A program made the position numbers and the translations under genes. Under the pieces are notes generated by a model, which was not told the DNA's origin, made no database searches, and saw only the letters and a list, made by a program, of their open reading frames with translations. Below, one piece after another: positions 1-8,516 of a stretch of 23,297 nucleotides of DNA (within the stretch, counting starts at the first letter, position 1; every line of letters starts with the position of its first letter). Source of the stretch: Maribacter sp. (GTDB lineage: Bacteria; Bacteroidota; Bacteroidia; Flavobacteriales; Flavobacteriaceae); assembly GCA_018679695.1 (NCBI GenBank), contig JAHHKH010000025.1, forward strand, positions 1 to 23,297, given 5' to 3'.

Positions 1-621
1 CATATCCATATTGATCATATAATTCACCTTGCCAAGATCAACCGTTGGGTTTTTGGCAAAATAATTACTGCCCAACAAACCGATCTCCTCACCTGAAAAT
101 GCCATGAACAGGTAATTGTGGTTGTCCTCCCTTTTGGCCAGACTATCGGCTATCTGCAGCATCACCGCAACACCGCTTGCATTATCATCGGCTCCATTAT
201 GTATGGCAGCGCCTTCACGATGTAGCGAACTTTCTCCCCCCATTCCCAAATGGTCATAATGGGCCCCGATGATTACCGTGTTCTCTGCCTTATTATCAAT
301 ATAACCAATGACATTGGTTCCTGTCACCGAACTATCACCGCTAACATAGACCACTTCCTGATGTGGGTCTTTTTTTGGTTTGAATGAAAATGTTTGGTAG
401 TAGGTTCCTGCATCCCCGGCAGGATTCAGTTGCAATCCTTCCATCCGTTGCTTGATGTAATCAGCCGCCATAAGTTCCTGGGCGGTACCCGTTTCACGAC
501 CCCCTAGACTATCGCTTGCTAAAAAATATACGTCCTCTTCAAGGGTGATTGCAGGTGCTTTTTCCTTTTTACAGGATAGGAATCCTATCAAAATTAGTGG
601 TAATACTATCTTTTTTATCAT
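1..621 (-). CDS. M28 family zinc metallopeptidase, lipoprotein (3' end outside window)
   Basis: First 207 codons of a secreted M28 (aminopeptidase-like) zinc peptidase; the rest lies beyond the left edge. It opens with a short hydrophobic signal ending in FLSCKKEK, so residue 17 (Cys) is probably lipidated and the enzyme envelope-anchored. The early SDSLGGRETGT segment is typical of the family. Metal ligands of the M28 fold are in order: His121 in GAHYDHLG, Asp145 in NGADDNASG, the catalytic/ligand Glu pair 178-179 in FSGEEIGLLGS, and Asp206 in NMDM at the edge. The last His ligand would lie outside. I chose ATG 621 because an upstream ATG (629) hits a stop after two codons. It diverges from the TolB-like gene with only 35 bp between starts. 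Family assignment is firm; the substrate (peptide N-termini, dipeptides or other) is not visible. Confidence 0.93.
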   Translation of the reverse strand, partial: MIKKIVLPLILIGFLSCKKEKAPAITLEEDVYFLASDSLGGRETGTAQELMAADYIKQRMEGLQLNPAGDAGTYYQTFSFKPKKDPHQEVVYVSGDSSVTGTNVIGYIDNKAENTVIIGAHYDHLGMGGESSLHREGAAIHNGADDNASGVAVMLQIADSLAKREDNHNYLFMAFSGEEIGLLGSNYFAKNPTVDLGKVNYMINMDM

Positions 622-640
622 TTTTGCATCTAGTTTTATC

Positions 641-648
641 CAAAATTA
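641..648 (-). promoter_or_regulatory. Candidate -7 promoter element for the M28 gene
   Basis: On the minus strand this reads TAATTTTG, an exact match to the Bacteroidetes -7 consensus TAnnTTTG, about 20 bp before the M28 start. I see no clear TTTG about 20 bp further upstream, so the -33 half is missing or weak. The implied 5' leader would be short. Confidence 0.35.
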
Positions 649-656
649 AACATCCT

Positions 657-1763
657 ATGAGAACTATTCTATGTTTTGCCCTTGTAATCTTATTCTTCAA
701 TTGCAAAACCGAACCCAAGAAAGAAACTGTTACCCAAGAAAAACCCACTACCCTAATGGCAGGTTCCGATACCTTAATCTATGAAGGTGAAAATCATTTC
801 AAGTCGATACGGCAAATAACATTTGGAGGGGATAATGCAGAAGCCTACTGGAGCTTTGATGACCAACAGATGATATTCCAGTCCAATAATGCCGATTGGG
901 GGTTAGAGTGTGACCAGATGTTCTTAATGGATGTGAATGATAATTTCAAGGATAAGAAGCCCCCCATGGTAAGCACCGGGAAGGGCCGCACCACCTGCGC
1001 CTATTTTTTGCCAGGTAACACCCATTTTGTATATGGCTCTACCCACCTCGATGATGATGCATGCCCTGAGGTACCTTTACGTAAAAATGGCAAATACGTA
1101 TGGCCTGTCTATGATTCCTTCGATATTTTCGTAGCTGATTTGGAAGGGAATATAACGGCCCAACTGACCAATGAACCCGGCTATGATGCAGAGGCCACGG
1201 TATCACCCAAAGGGGATAAGATCGTATTCACCTCGACCCGAAGTGGTGATCTTGAATTATATACCATGAACCTGGACGGGAGTGATGTGAAACAGATAAC
1301 GAACGAATTGGGCTATGATGGCGGCGCCTTCTTTTCTCCCGATGGTACCAAACTTATCTTTAGGGCATCAAGGCCGAAAACCGAGGAGGCGATCAAAGAA
1401 TACAAGGAACTGCTTGCGCAAGGATTGGTGCAACCCACAGAAATGGAACTGTTCATTTGCAATGCCGATGGTAGCGATCTAAAACAGCTCACTTTTTTGG
1501 GCAATGCCAATTGGAGTCCGTTTTTTCATCCTTCGGGGGAAAAGATTCTCTTTTCGAGCAACTTCGAGGCTGAAAAGGGATTTCCCTTTAATCTGTACTT
1601 GATCGATTTGGATGGTAAAAACCTGGAGCGGGTTACCCATGGGCAGACGTTCGATGCATTTCCCGTGTTTTCAAACGATGGGAAATATTTGGCCTTTTCG
1701 AGTAATCGCAACAATGGCGGTACCAGGGATACCAATTTGTTTATTGCCGAGTGGCAGGATTAA
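657..1763 (+). CDS. TolB-like PD40/WD40-type beta-propeller lipoprotein
   Basis: A 368-residue envelope lipoprotein with a TolB-like beta-propeller. I start it at ATG 657 rather than the in-frame ATG at 549, because from 657 it opens with a clean lipoprotein signal (MRTILCFALVILFFNCKTEP, lipid Cys16), while the longer form would run back through the divergent M28 start. The body has repeated PD40 blades with SPKGDKIVFTSTR, SPDGTKLIFRASR, HPSGEKILFSSN and SNDGKYLAFSSNR motifs, each followed by an xLYxMxxDG strand and an xxxLT/ITN turn. Such propellers scaffold protein or peptide binding (TolB) or form the non-catalytic half of S9 peptidases. No S9 catalytic domain follows, so a binding role is inferred. 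It lies divergent to the M28 peptidase and convergent on the barrel gene, ending 4 bp before that gene's stop. Partner unknown. Confidence 0.9.
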   Translation: MRTILCFALVILFFNCKTEPKKETVTQEKPTTLMAGSDTLIYEGENHFKSIRQITFGGDNAEAYWSFDDQQMIFQSNNADWGLECDQMFLMDVNDNFKDKKPPMVSTGKGRTTCAYFLPGNTHFVYGSTHLDDDACPEVPLRKNGKYVWPVYDSFDIFVADLEGNITAQLTNEPGYDAEATVSPKGDKIVFTSTRSGDLELYTMNLDGSDVKQITNELGYDGGAFFSPDGTKLIFRASRPKTEEAIKEYKELLAQGLVQPTEMELFICNADGSDLKQLTFLGNANWSPFFHPSGEKILFSSNFEAEKGFPFNLYLIDLDGKNLERVTHGQTFDAFPVFSNDGKYLAFSSNRNNGGTRDTNLFIAEWQD

Positions 1764-1797
1764 GAGGTCATAGCCTATTTCGCTCCTCTACTTTTTT
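1763..1797 (+). terminator. Possible terminator of the TolB-like gene
   Basis: AGAGG (1763-1767) can pair with CCTCT (1785-1789) and is followed by CTTTTTT (1791-1797). The stem is only 5 bp with a 17-nt loop and overlaps the 3' end of the convergent barrel gene, so this is a weak call. Confidence 0.3.
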
Positions 1798-4206
1798 GGA
1801 TTTTTTATTGGTACGTATTTTTGTATTTCCGAATTTATAGCGAAACCCTAGGACCAATAATCTGCTTTCTGGTCGGAAAAACGAGCTGTTGTTTTGATTA
1901 AGGAATTTCCTGGTATTGAACAAGCGGGCCTCATTCATAATATCGTCAACACCCAGTGAAATACTCCCTTGTTTATTCCAGATGCTCTTTTGTAGGGCAA
2001 TGCCCAATTTAAAATAGTCTTCCTGTCTTGAATTGCCTTGGATCACCGGCGAGGAGTAAAGCACACTCACATCTGCCTTTAAACTCTTATCACTTAAAAA
2101 TGAAAATCCGCTATTGGAGCGTATGTAGCTATTCCACAGGCCATCCTTTACCAATTGACCCGAATCCAAATCAGTGAAATTACTTTCTATGTAGGAAGTG
2201 GAGGCCAGAAAATAAAAATGCCAATTGTTTGCAAAGTTCTTGCTGATACTGAAATTAAATCCATAGGCGAAGTCCTTGTCCACATTGGAACTAATAAAGC
2301 GTAAGAGTTGCGATTCGTTGTCCTGGAATACCAAACTTTGGAAAAAGTTGGTTCGGTTCTTATAGAAAAGTTCAAAAGTATAACCGCGGTTGAACGTATA
2401 CCCGCCAGCCATATAATGTCTGGTTGATGGTAAGAGGTCGGGGTTCCCCTCAATAATCGAATTGTAGCTTTGAAAAACCTGGAAAGGGTTTACATTATTA
2501 TATCTTGGCCGGGTAATCCTTCGGTAATAATACAGGTGAAAATCGTGTTTTGGGCTGCGTGTATATTGTAGTGAAAAAGAGGGGAAGAGTTTAAAATAGT
2601 CATTTTCCTTTACGTCAGTAGTGGTGTTCAATGCCCCCGTTGTATTTGTGTGTTCGGCCCGAAGACCCATTTTAAGCTTCCATTTACCCCAGTTGTTGTC
2701 AATACTGGCATAGCCTGCAAATATGCCCTCGTCATAATCGAAGATTCCCCTTTCGGTGGGGTCGATCCCCGGTTGGTTTCTATCAAAACCTTCTTGTTCT
2801 ATTCGACTCTCTGAATGAATACCGGCATATCTAAGACCTGTTTCAAATTTCGAGGATGTTCCCAGAGGGGTGATGTAATCTGCTTGTATACTGTAAAGAT
2901 GAATGTGCTGCTCGGAAGTTGTAAGAAAATCGTTCTCTGAAGTCAAATTGCCGTCAATATCAAGGAAATCTGTTCTAATATCCTGATCGCGGTCATAATC
3001 GTAATGGGTATAATGGGTATTAATGGAAAATTCCGCTCCTTTTGTTTTTAACTTATGTAAGAAGTCCAAATAAAAAGAGGTATTCAGCTGTTGTTCTTCA
3101 GAATCGTTTAAGGTGATAAAACTGGAGAGGTCTGCGCCATTGGGGTCGGTTATTCGGGTTTCGGTATCGTACATTCGGTTTACGCTCGGATTCCATTGGT
3201 TCAAGGTTGAAAAAGACAAAGAATTGCGTTCATCCATGAAATAATCGAAAAAAGCATTGAAATTATGTCGCTTGCGCCTACGTATATAGTCTTCCTCAGC
3301 GGTCCAGATAGATGAAATGGAACCCTCATCAATAAAATTCGTAACATCGGTATATTGTGTCAGCCACTTTTCCTTGCTAAAACTATAATTAGCGGAAAAA
3401 CTGGTCTTTCGGCCTTTAAAAAAATGGTCGGTGCCTACCGTATGTTTGGGAAAAACACCTTGGGTATACCGATTGAATATTGCACCATTATAGCCGGCAA
3501 TAAGGTTTTTCTTCATTATTATGTTGATCAACATGCCGTCCTCAGCACTATATTTTGAGGGAGGATTGGTGATAACCTCTATTGATTCAACGTTGCTGGC
3601 GGTGGTGCCTGAAAGTAGATTGATCACATCGGCTCTAGGTAAGTTTATCTTTCTACCATTGATCATAATCCCAATATCCTTGCTTCCCTTAACCGATAGC
3701 TCATTATTTATGACCACCACCCCAGGGGCCCGTTTCAAGGCTTCCCATATATCCCCATCTGAAAAGGCCGTATTTTCAATATTAAAAACAAGACGATCAA
3801 CTTTCCGTTCTATCCTTGGTTTTTGGGTAGATACGATAACCTCATCAAGCACTTGGGCGTAGTTGGCAATCGTAATATTCCCAACATCCAAATCGGCATT
3901 GATAGTTACACTTACATAATCAGATTCATTTTCGAGATAACTCGCCTTTAGCAGATAATCCCCGGGAGGTATATTGGTGATCTCAAAAATACCTTTGGCA
4001 TCTGAAGAGGACCCGTTGATCAAAATACTATCCATGGCGCTCAATAACAACACATTGGCTAACCATATGGGTTCGTTTTCAGTACTTATGATTTTTCCGT
4101 TGATCTTATATTCTTGTGAAAATAAGGAAGAAGTGAGCAATACAGAGAAGACTAAAAAGCGTATCCGGTTTTTCACAAAAATTTGATTGGCATGTGAAAT
4201 TACCAA
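1768..4206 (-). CDS. Outer-membrane beta-barrel protein, TonB-receptor-like (carboxypeptidase-regulatory + plug + OMP_b-brl_3-type barrel)
   Basis: A large outer-membrane protein of the Bacteroidetes family that resembles TonB-dependent receptors. After the signal peptide, residues about 33-110 form a carboxypeptidase-regulatory-like beta-sandwich (YKINGKIISTENEPIWLANV ... GDYLLKASYLENE). A plug-like region follows at about 120-235 (LDEVIVSTQ, APGVVVINNELSVKG, IGIMINGRK, IEVITNPPSKYSAEDG), then roughly 570 residues of aromatic-rich alternating strands ending in LVLGFRYKFGN. The last residues (NTKIRTNKKSKKVEERNRL) form a basic tail after the final strand, which is unusual because barrels normally end on an aromatic residue. 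Start is uncertain: ATG 4206 gives 812 residues, whereas GTG 4176 gives 802 and a cleaner signal peptide (VKNRIRFLVFSVLL...FSQ). No SusD partner is adjacent, so this is probably not a SusC glycan system. Ligand unknown. Confidence 0.88.
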   Translation of the reverse strand: MVISHANQIFVKNRIRFLVFSVLLTSSLFSQEYKINGKIISTENEPIWLANVLLLSAMDSILINGSSSDAKGIFEITNIPPGDYLLKASYLENESDYVSVTINADLDVGNITIANYAQVLDEVIVSTQKPRIERKVDRLVFNIENTAFSDGDIWEALKRAPGVVVINNELSVKGSKDIGIMINGRKINLPRADVINLLSGTTASNVESIEVITNPPSKYSAEDGMLINIIMKKNLIAGYNGAIFNRYTQGVFPKHTVGTDHFFKGRKTSFSANYSFSKEKWLTQYTDVTNFIDEGSISSIWTAEEDYIRRRKRHNFNAFFDYFMDERNSLSFSTLNQWNPSVNRMYDTETRITDPNGADLSSFITLNDSEEQQLNTSFYLDFLHKLKTKGAEFSINTHYTHYDYDRDQDIRTDFLDIDGNLTSENDFLTTSEQHIHLYSIQADYITPLGTSSKFETGLRYAGIHSESRIEQEGFDRNQPGIDPTERGIFDYDEGIFAGYASIDNNWGKWKLKMGLRAEHTNTTGALNTTTDVKENDYFKLFPSFSLQYTRSPKHDFHLYYYRRITRPRYNNVNPFQVFQSYNSIIEGNPDLLPSTRHYMAGGYTFNRGYTFELFYKNRTNFFQSLVFQDNESQLLRFISSNVDKDFAYGFNFSISKNFANNWHFYFLASTSYIESNFTDLDSGQLVKDGLWNSYIRSNSGFSFLSDKSLKADVSVLYSSPVIQGNSRQEDYFKLGIALQKSIWNKQGSISLGVDDIMNEARLFNTRKFLNQNNSSFFRPESRLLVLGFRYKFGNTKIRTNKKSKKVEERNRL

Positions 4207-4316
4207 AAAAAAACTGAATACTCCTACAAAAAAAAGTGCGTTTCATCGATTGTTTAACTGGAATTATTCCTATAATTAAATTTTTTACCTCCAAACATGC
4301 GCGGTTTATTTTGCAC

Positions 4317-4324
4317 TATATTTG
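4317..4324 (+). promoter_or_regulatory. Candidate -7 promoter element for lepA
   Basis: TATATTTG matches the Bacteroidetes -7 consensus TAnnTTTG exactly. It is embedded in a direct repeat: TTTGCACT occurs at 4310-4317 and again at 4321-4328, 11 bp (about one helical turn) apart. The upstream copy is preceded by TAT, giving a near-match -7. No convincing -33 TTTG is present. The implied leader is about 65 nt. Confidence 0.45.
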
Positions 4325-4339
4325 CACTTGCATATATAA

Positions 4340-4379
4340 GGTCAGGTTGAATTGAATTGTGACTGGTACAAGCTTGACC
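4340..4379 (+). promoter_or_regulatory. Possible imperfect hairpin in the lepA leader
   Basis: GGTCAGGTTG (4340-4349) is partly complementary to CAAGCTTGACC (4369-4379), with the GGTCA/TGACC ends pairing perfectly and a mismatch or bulge inside. The loop is about 19 nt. It lies just upstream of the GGAAGG (4388-4393) that precedes the TTG start, so it could affect initiation. No conservation data are available to me. Confidence 0.25.
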
Positions 4380-4396
4380 CTAATCCCGGAAGGTAA

Positions 4397-6193
4397 TTGA
4401 AGAACATAAGAAACTTTTGCATAATTGCACATATTGACCACGGTAAAAGTACCTTGGCAGATAGGTTGTTGGATTTTACGGGATCTGTGACCGAACGCGA
4501 AAAGAAAGAACAGCTACTTGATAGTATGGACCTTGAGCGTGAGCGTGGTATTACTATAAAAAGTCATGCCATTCAAATGGAATATACCTACAAAGGCGAA
4601 GATTACATCTTGAATTTGATAGACACCCCGGGGCATGTAGACTTTTCATATGAGGTGTCGCGTTCCATTGCGGCTTGCGAAGGGGCCCTCTTAGTGGTCG
4701 ATGCCGCACAGAGTATTCAGGCGCAGACCATAACCAACCTTTATTTGGCATTGGAAAATGACCTTGAAATCATCCCGGTACTGAACAAGGTTGATCTGCC
4801 CAGTGCAAATCCTGAGGAGGTGACCGATGATATCGTAGACCTTTTGGGTTGCCAGGCAGAAGAGGTTATCCCGGCAAGTGCAAAAACCGGAATTGGGATC
4901 GAGGAAATTCTTGAAGCCATTATTGAACGAATTCCGGCACCTTCAGGAATTGCCGATGAACCACTTCAGGCCTTGGTATTCGATTCGGTCTACAATCCGT
5001 TCAGGGGGGTTGAGACTTACTTTAGGGTAATCAATGGTGAAATCCGGAAAGGTCAAAAAATAAAATTCGTGGCTACTGATAAGAGCTATTTTGCCGATGA
5101 GGTAGGCACATTAAAACTGACCCAACACCCCAAGCAGGTGATTAAAACGGGCGATGTGGGTTATTTAATTACGGGTATAAAAGATGCAAGGGAGGTAAAA
5201 GTAGGTGATACCATAACCGATTCTGTAAATCCTACCGTAAATCCCATCGAAGGTTTCGAAGATGTTAAACCCATGGTATTCGCTGGTATATATCCTGTTG
5301 ATACCGAAGATTTTGAGGAGTTGCGCTCTTCAATGGAAAAGCTTCAGCTAAACGATGCCTCTTTGGTTTTTACCCCTGAAAGCAGTGCTGCCCTAGGTTT
5401 TGGGTTTCGATGTGGTTTCCTGGGTATGCTGCATATGGAAATCATTCAAGAACGTTTGGAACGTGAGTTTGATATGACGGTCATTACCACGGTTCCCAAT
5501 GTTAGTTATCATGCCTTTACCAGGAAGAATCCTGATGTTCCCGTAATAGTGAATAATCCTTCCGATCTACCGGACCCTTCAACCATAGATCGTGTGGAGG
5601 AGCCCTACATCAAGGCCACAATAATTACCAAGGCCGATTTCGTTGGTAATGTCATGTCGCTTTGTATCGAAAAAAGAGGCCTGATCACCAATCAGACCTA
5701 TTTGACCACTGAAAGGGTAGAGTTGAATTTTGATATGCCCTTGGCAGAAATAGTGTTCGATTTCTACGATCGGCTAAAGACCGTTTCAAAAGGTTACGCT
5801 TCTTTTGATTATGCCCCGATTGGTATGCGAACTTCGAAATTGGTACGCGTGGACATTCTATTGAATTCACAACCGGTCGATGCCCTCTCTGCGTTAATAC
5901 ATGCCGACAATGCCGCTAACATTGGAAAGAAAATGTGCGAAAAATTAAGGCAGCTCATACCACGACAGCAATTTGATATCCCAATACAGGCAGCTATTGG
6001 CTCCAAGATAATTTCAAGGGAAACAATCAAGGCGCTTCGTAAGGATGTGACGGCCAAATGTTATGGCGGTGATATTTCGCGTAAGCGTAAGCTATTGGAA
6101 AAACAAAAGAAGGGCAAAAAACGCATGCGCCAGGTCGGAAATGTGGAAATACCCCAGCAAGCATTTATGGCGGTCTTGAAATTGAATGATTAA
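4397..6193 (+). CDS. lepA: Elongation factor 4 (back-translocating GTPase LepA)
   Basis: A full-length 598-residue EF-4/LepA, the ribosome-binding GTPase that remodels stalled or mistranslocated ribosomes. G-domain motifs are all visible: P-loop AHIDHGKST (11-19), switch segment RGITIK, DTPGH (76-80), NKVD (130-133) and SAK (161-163). The C-terminal LepA-specific domain is intact, with the diagnostic CYGGDISRKRKLLEKQKKGKKRM stretch near 550. The start codon is TTG at 4397, since no ATG gives the conserved MKNIRNFCIIAHIDHGKST N-terminus. GGAAGG (4388-4393) sits only 3 nt upstream, one of the few SD-like sites in the window. It appears monocistronic: the barrel gene is divergent and an AT-rich hairpin follows the stop. 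Confidence 0.98.
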   Translation: MKNIRNFCIIAHIDHGKSTLADRLLDFTGSVTEREKKEQLLDSMDLERERGITIKSHAIQMEYTYKGEDYILNLIDTPGHVDFSYEVSRSIAACEGALLVVDAAQSIQAQTITNLYLALENDLEIIPVLNKVDLPSANPEEVTDDIVDLLGCQAEEVIPASAKTGIGIEEILEAIIERIPAPSGIADEPLQALVFDSVYNPFRGVETYFRVINGEIRKGQKIKFVATDKSYFADEVGTLKLTQHPKQVIKTGDVGYLITGIKDAREVKVGDTITDSVNPTVNPIEGFEDVKPMVFAGIYPVDTEDFEELRSSMEKLQLNDASLVFTPESSAALGFGFRCGFLGMLHMEIIQERLEREFDMTVITTVPNVSYHAFTRKNPDVPVIVNNPSDLPDPSTIDRVEEPYIKATIITKADFVGNVMSLCIEKRGLITNQTYLTTERVELNFDMPLAEIVFDFYDRLKTVSKGYASFDYAPIGMRTSKLVRVDILLNSQPVDALSALIHADNAANIGKKMCEKLRQLIPRQQFDIPIQAAIGSKIISRETIKALRKDVTAKCYGGDISRKRKLLEKQKKGKKRMRQVGNVEIPQQAFMAVLKLND

Positions 6194-6219
6194 GATTACT
6201 TTGATCTTTTTAATTTTTT
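6189..6219 (+). terminator. Weak A/T-rich terminator after lepA
   Basis: ATTAAGAT (6189-6196) pairs with ATCTT...TAAT (6204-6214, with a 2-nt bulge) around a 7-nt loop, and TTTTTT follows. The stem overlaps the lepA stop codon. The pairing is almost all A-T, so strength is doubtful. Confidence 0.4.
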
Positions 6220-6418
6220 CTACGGAAGCACTATTTGGATTGACCAATAGTATACCCTAGGGCCGTGAAGTAGCGATTTACAGTAAAAACTTCGGGATTA
6301 CTGCATTCTATTACTGTTATACGAACATCATCATTCGTCGAAATTCAAAAATATTCTTGTAGGTAAAGTATTATTTTCCAAAAATACGCATTACATTAGT
6401 CACTTAATCTCCTCGAAA
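6194..6418. other. Intergenic region after lepA
   Basis: Apart from the terminator-like hairpin at its left end I see only weak elements: the 8-bp palindrome CCCTAGGG (6255-6262), a direct repeat of ATTACTG, and no TAnnTTTG match. If the following small ORF is not real, the gene-free stretch extends to 6657. Confidence 0.5.
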
Positions 6419-6652
6419 ATGACTTTGTATATTGCGCAGTTCACGGCTAAACACCGTATCATACAAATAGAGGAAAATTCAATTTTTACTTGGAGACAGG
6501 AGAGTGGTGAAATAGACACTGCGCTGCTGGAGGACAAAATAAAAAGAGAGTCATCAATACATTTCTTCAGCATGGTAGCGGGTAATAATTATCCGGTAGA
6601 TCCCGATGATATTTCCATCACAATTTGGAGAGCAGAGCCCTTCTCAGGGTAG
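6419..6652 (+). CDS. Hypothetical small protein (77 aa)
   Basis: An ATG-initiated 77-codon ORF filling the gap between lepA and the convergent antiporter. I do not recognise the protein. It has no signal peptide or membrane segment; it is of mixed charge, with an N-terminal MTLYIAQFTAKHR strand-like segment and a C-terminal PDDISITIWRAEPFSG. The protein reads like a small cytosolic alpha/beta fold, and nothing overlaps it on either strand, which argues it is not a shadow. Against it: no SD site, only a one-mismatch -7-like TACATTAG shortly upstream, and no recognisable domain. A homologue search would settle it. Confidence 0.45.
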   Translation: MTLYIAQFTAKHRIIQIEENSIFTWRQESGEIDTALLEDKIKRESSIHFFSMVAGNNYPVDPDDISITIWRAEPFSG

Positions 6653-6657
6653 CGGGC

Positions 6658-8478
6658 TTATACCAATGATTTCCCCAGATAAACCAATACATCACCCTGT
6701 TTGATATTTTTGAATTCCTTGCTGTAGGAAGAAATTATCTTAAGGTCCCCATCAAGGGTTTTTAAGAAGATAGGGATTATGTCCTCGTCCTTTTTTGTAA
6801 TCTCAATAAGACGGTCATAATGGGATTGGTCCTGAAGTTGAATTTCATGGACTTTAGGGTTTTTTCTAACCGCCTCTACCATATTAATGAAGTCATCGGT
6901 ATGCGAGAACAAACCTTCCCGTGGATTATTCTCAGGGTCGTTCATTTCTTCAGGGGAAATCAATCTAAACGATCCGTTTTCCCCAAATTGATTACCGAAT
7001 TTGTTAATGGCGTAGCTGTTTATTTCCGAGTTGCCGGTCAAGGCCATTAGATAGCCCACATCATTCAGTTCTATATTATCGGTAAGCGTGTCGGAATAAA
7101 TATTGGCTGTAAGGGCTTCCAATCCCAATGCTTTGGCTTTTTTGATGTTATATTCATTATTGTCTATCAAAACTACATGACGGTTGTTCTTGAAGAGATA
7201 TTCAGCAATAAGTATTGAAAATTGGGAGGCTCCAATAATAAGGATCCCTTCCGAATTCTTAAGGAATACCCCAACCAACTTGGCCACATACCTGGCCGTG
7301 GTTGCGTTGAGCAATACGGTGCCAAGTACGATCATAAAAACCAAAGGTGTAATATATTCTGACCCTAATTCGCCCTTTAACATCAATTTTGAGCCAAAAA
7401 GGGAAGCAATACCCGCAGCGACAATACCTCTTGGGCCAACCCAGCCGATGAACAACTTTTCATTCAACTTTAGATTAGAGCCCGAAGCGCTTAGAAAAAC
7501 CCCCAGCGGTCGAACCAAGAACACGACAACGGCAAATAAGGCTGCCGTTTTCCAATTGTATATCAATTCCAGGTCAGACATATTGATATTGGCGGCCAAC
7601 AAAATAAAAAGTATGGAAATAAGAAGTACACTCAGTGATTCCTTAAAATACAACAACTCCTTAATGTTGGGCAGATTCATATTGCCCATCACCATACCCA
7701 TTACCACTACCGCCAAAAGGCCTGATTCGTGGGCAAAAATATCGGATTCAACAAAAACCAATAAGACTACCGATAGGGATACCACATTGAGCAAATAATG
7801 CGGAATTAGGTTTTTCTTTATTGCAAACGCAAGTGCATGGGCAAAGGTGAAACCAAACGTGAAACCAAAAAGCAAAATCTTTCCAAATTCAATTAGGGCC
7901 GTCATTGTATACGCCTGGCCTTCACCCACGCTGATAAATTCAAATATCAATACCGCAACCAAGGCGCCTATAGGATCAATGAGAATCCCTTCCCACTTTA
8001 AGACTGCCGAAACATCCTGTTTTAAAGGGATGTTCCTCAGTATGGGCGTGATGACCGTTGGGCCCGTAACGATTATCAATGCGGAGAATAAAAAGGAAAT
8101 CTGCCAACTTAGTCCAAAAATATAGTGGGCGGCCAGTCCCCCAACAAAAAATGTGACCATGGATCCGACCGTTATCAATTTCGTTATCACGGGGCCCACA
8201 TTCCTGATTTCAGAACTTTTTAAGGTTAGGCCACCTTCGAAAAGTATGATACTGATAGCCAAGGACACAAAATAATACAGCCCTTCTCCCGGGAACAGCC
8301 CCTTTTGACCATTCCATATGGGTTCAATCAATTTTTCCCCATTCTCGGTATATAGGGTCGCTAATGGACCCACGAGTAACCCGATAAGTATAAGGGGTAG
8401 AATTGCGGGAATTTTAAAGCGCCATGCCACCCATTGTGCGATTATTCCCAATATTACAATACCCGCTAATTCTAACAT
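6658..8478 (-). CDS. CPA-type cation:proton antiporter with TrkA-N-like cytoplasmic domain
   Basis: A 606-residue inner-membrane antiporter (monovalent cation:proton antiporter, CPA1/NhaP-like), expected to exchange Na+ or K+ for H+. I start it at ATG 8478 (MLELAGIVILG): the longer in-frame ORF from 8604 would add 42 non-membrane residues and run into the divergent usp gene. About 12 hydrophobic segments fill residues 1-405, including IIVTGPTVITPIL (136-148) and EGILIDPIGAL (163-173), whose Asp168 sits where family members have the ion-binding acid, and GWVGPRGIVAAG (345-356). From about 409 a Rossmann-like TrkA-N domain follows (ILIIGASQFSILIAEYL, acidic Asp439 in VVLIDNNE), then a TrkA-C-like tail. 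The nucleotide loop is GASQFS, lacking the usual GxGxxG, so NAD(H) binding may be altered. Divergent to the usp-sulP operon, 108 bp between starts. Confidence 0.9.
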   Translation of the reverse strand: MLELAGIVILGIIAQWVAWRFKIPAILPLILIGLLVGPLATLYTENGEKLIEPIWNGQKGLFPGEGLYYFVSLAISIILFEGGLTLKSSEIRNVGPVITKLITVGSMVTFFVGGLAAHYIFGLSWQISFLFSALIIVTGPTVITPILRNIPLKQDVSAVLKWEGILIDPIGALVAVLIFEFISVGEGQAYTMTALIEFGKILLFGFTFGFTFAHALAFAIKKNLIPHYLLNVVSLSVVLLVFVESDIFAHESGLLAVVVMGMVMGNMNLPNIKELLYFKESLSVLLISILFILLAANINMSDLELIYNWKTAALFAVVVFLVRPLGVFLSASGSNLKLNEKLFIGWVGPRGIVAAGIASLFGSKLMLKGELGSEYITPLVFMIVLGTVLLNATTARYVAKLVGVFLKNSEGILIIGASQFSILIAEYLFKNNRHVVLIDNNEYNIKKAKALGLEALTANIYSDTLTDNIELNDVGYLMALTGNSEINSYAINKFGNQFGENGSFRLISPEEMNDPENNPREGLFSHTDDFINMVEAVRKNPKVHEIQLQDQSHYDRLIEITKKDEDIIPIFLKTLDGDLKIISSYSKEFKNIKQGDVLVYLGKSLV

Positions 8479-8516
8479 TGTGCAAATTTTAGTGAAAAAT
8501 ACCTTTTTATTATGGA

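Larger units (their letters stand above)
4207..4396. other. Divergent intergenic region between the barrel gene and lepA
   Basis: These 190 bp carry the control DNA for both genes. On the plus side there are two -7-like elements and a leader with a possible hairpin before lepA. On the minus side a run of eight T residues precedes the barrel gene, but I see no TAnnTTTG match. No small ORF or RNA gene is evident. Confidence 0.6.

Noticed and set aside
549..656. N-terminal extension of the TolB-like gene
   Set aside because: The longer start runs back through the divergent M28 start and hides a good lipoprotein signal beginning at 657.
3521..3862. 113-codon plus-strand ORF in the barrel gene
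   Set aside because: Antisense to the plug-like region, which has clear protein motifs on the minus strand.
1768..4206. SusC/SusD glycan-utilisation locus
   Set aside because: No SusD-like gene adjoins the barrel gene and no glycoside hydrolase is nearby; the protein fits the OMP_b-brl_3-type family better.
6636..6658. Hairpin AGCCC...GGGCT as a terminator between the small ORF and the antiporter
   Set aside because: Five-base stem, competing inner CCCT/AGGG pairing and no T-run on the plus strand.
7184..7798. 204-codon plus-strand ORF inside the antiporter gene
   Set aside because: It is antisense to conserved membrane segments of the antiporter. The translation is low-complexity Asn/Thr/Ile/Lys-rich with no domain; typical shadow.
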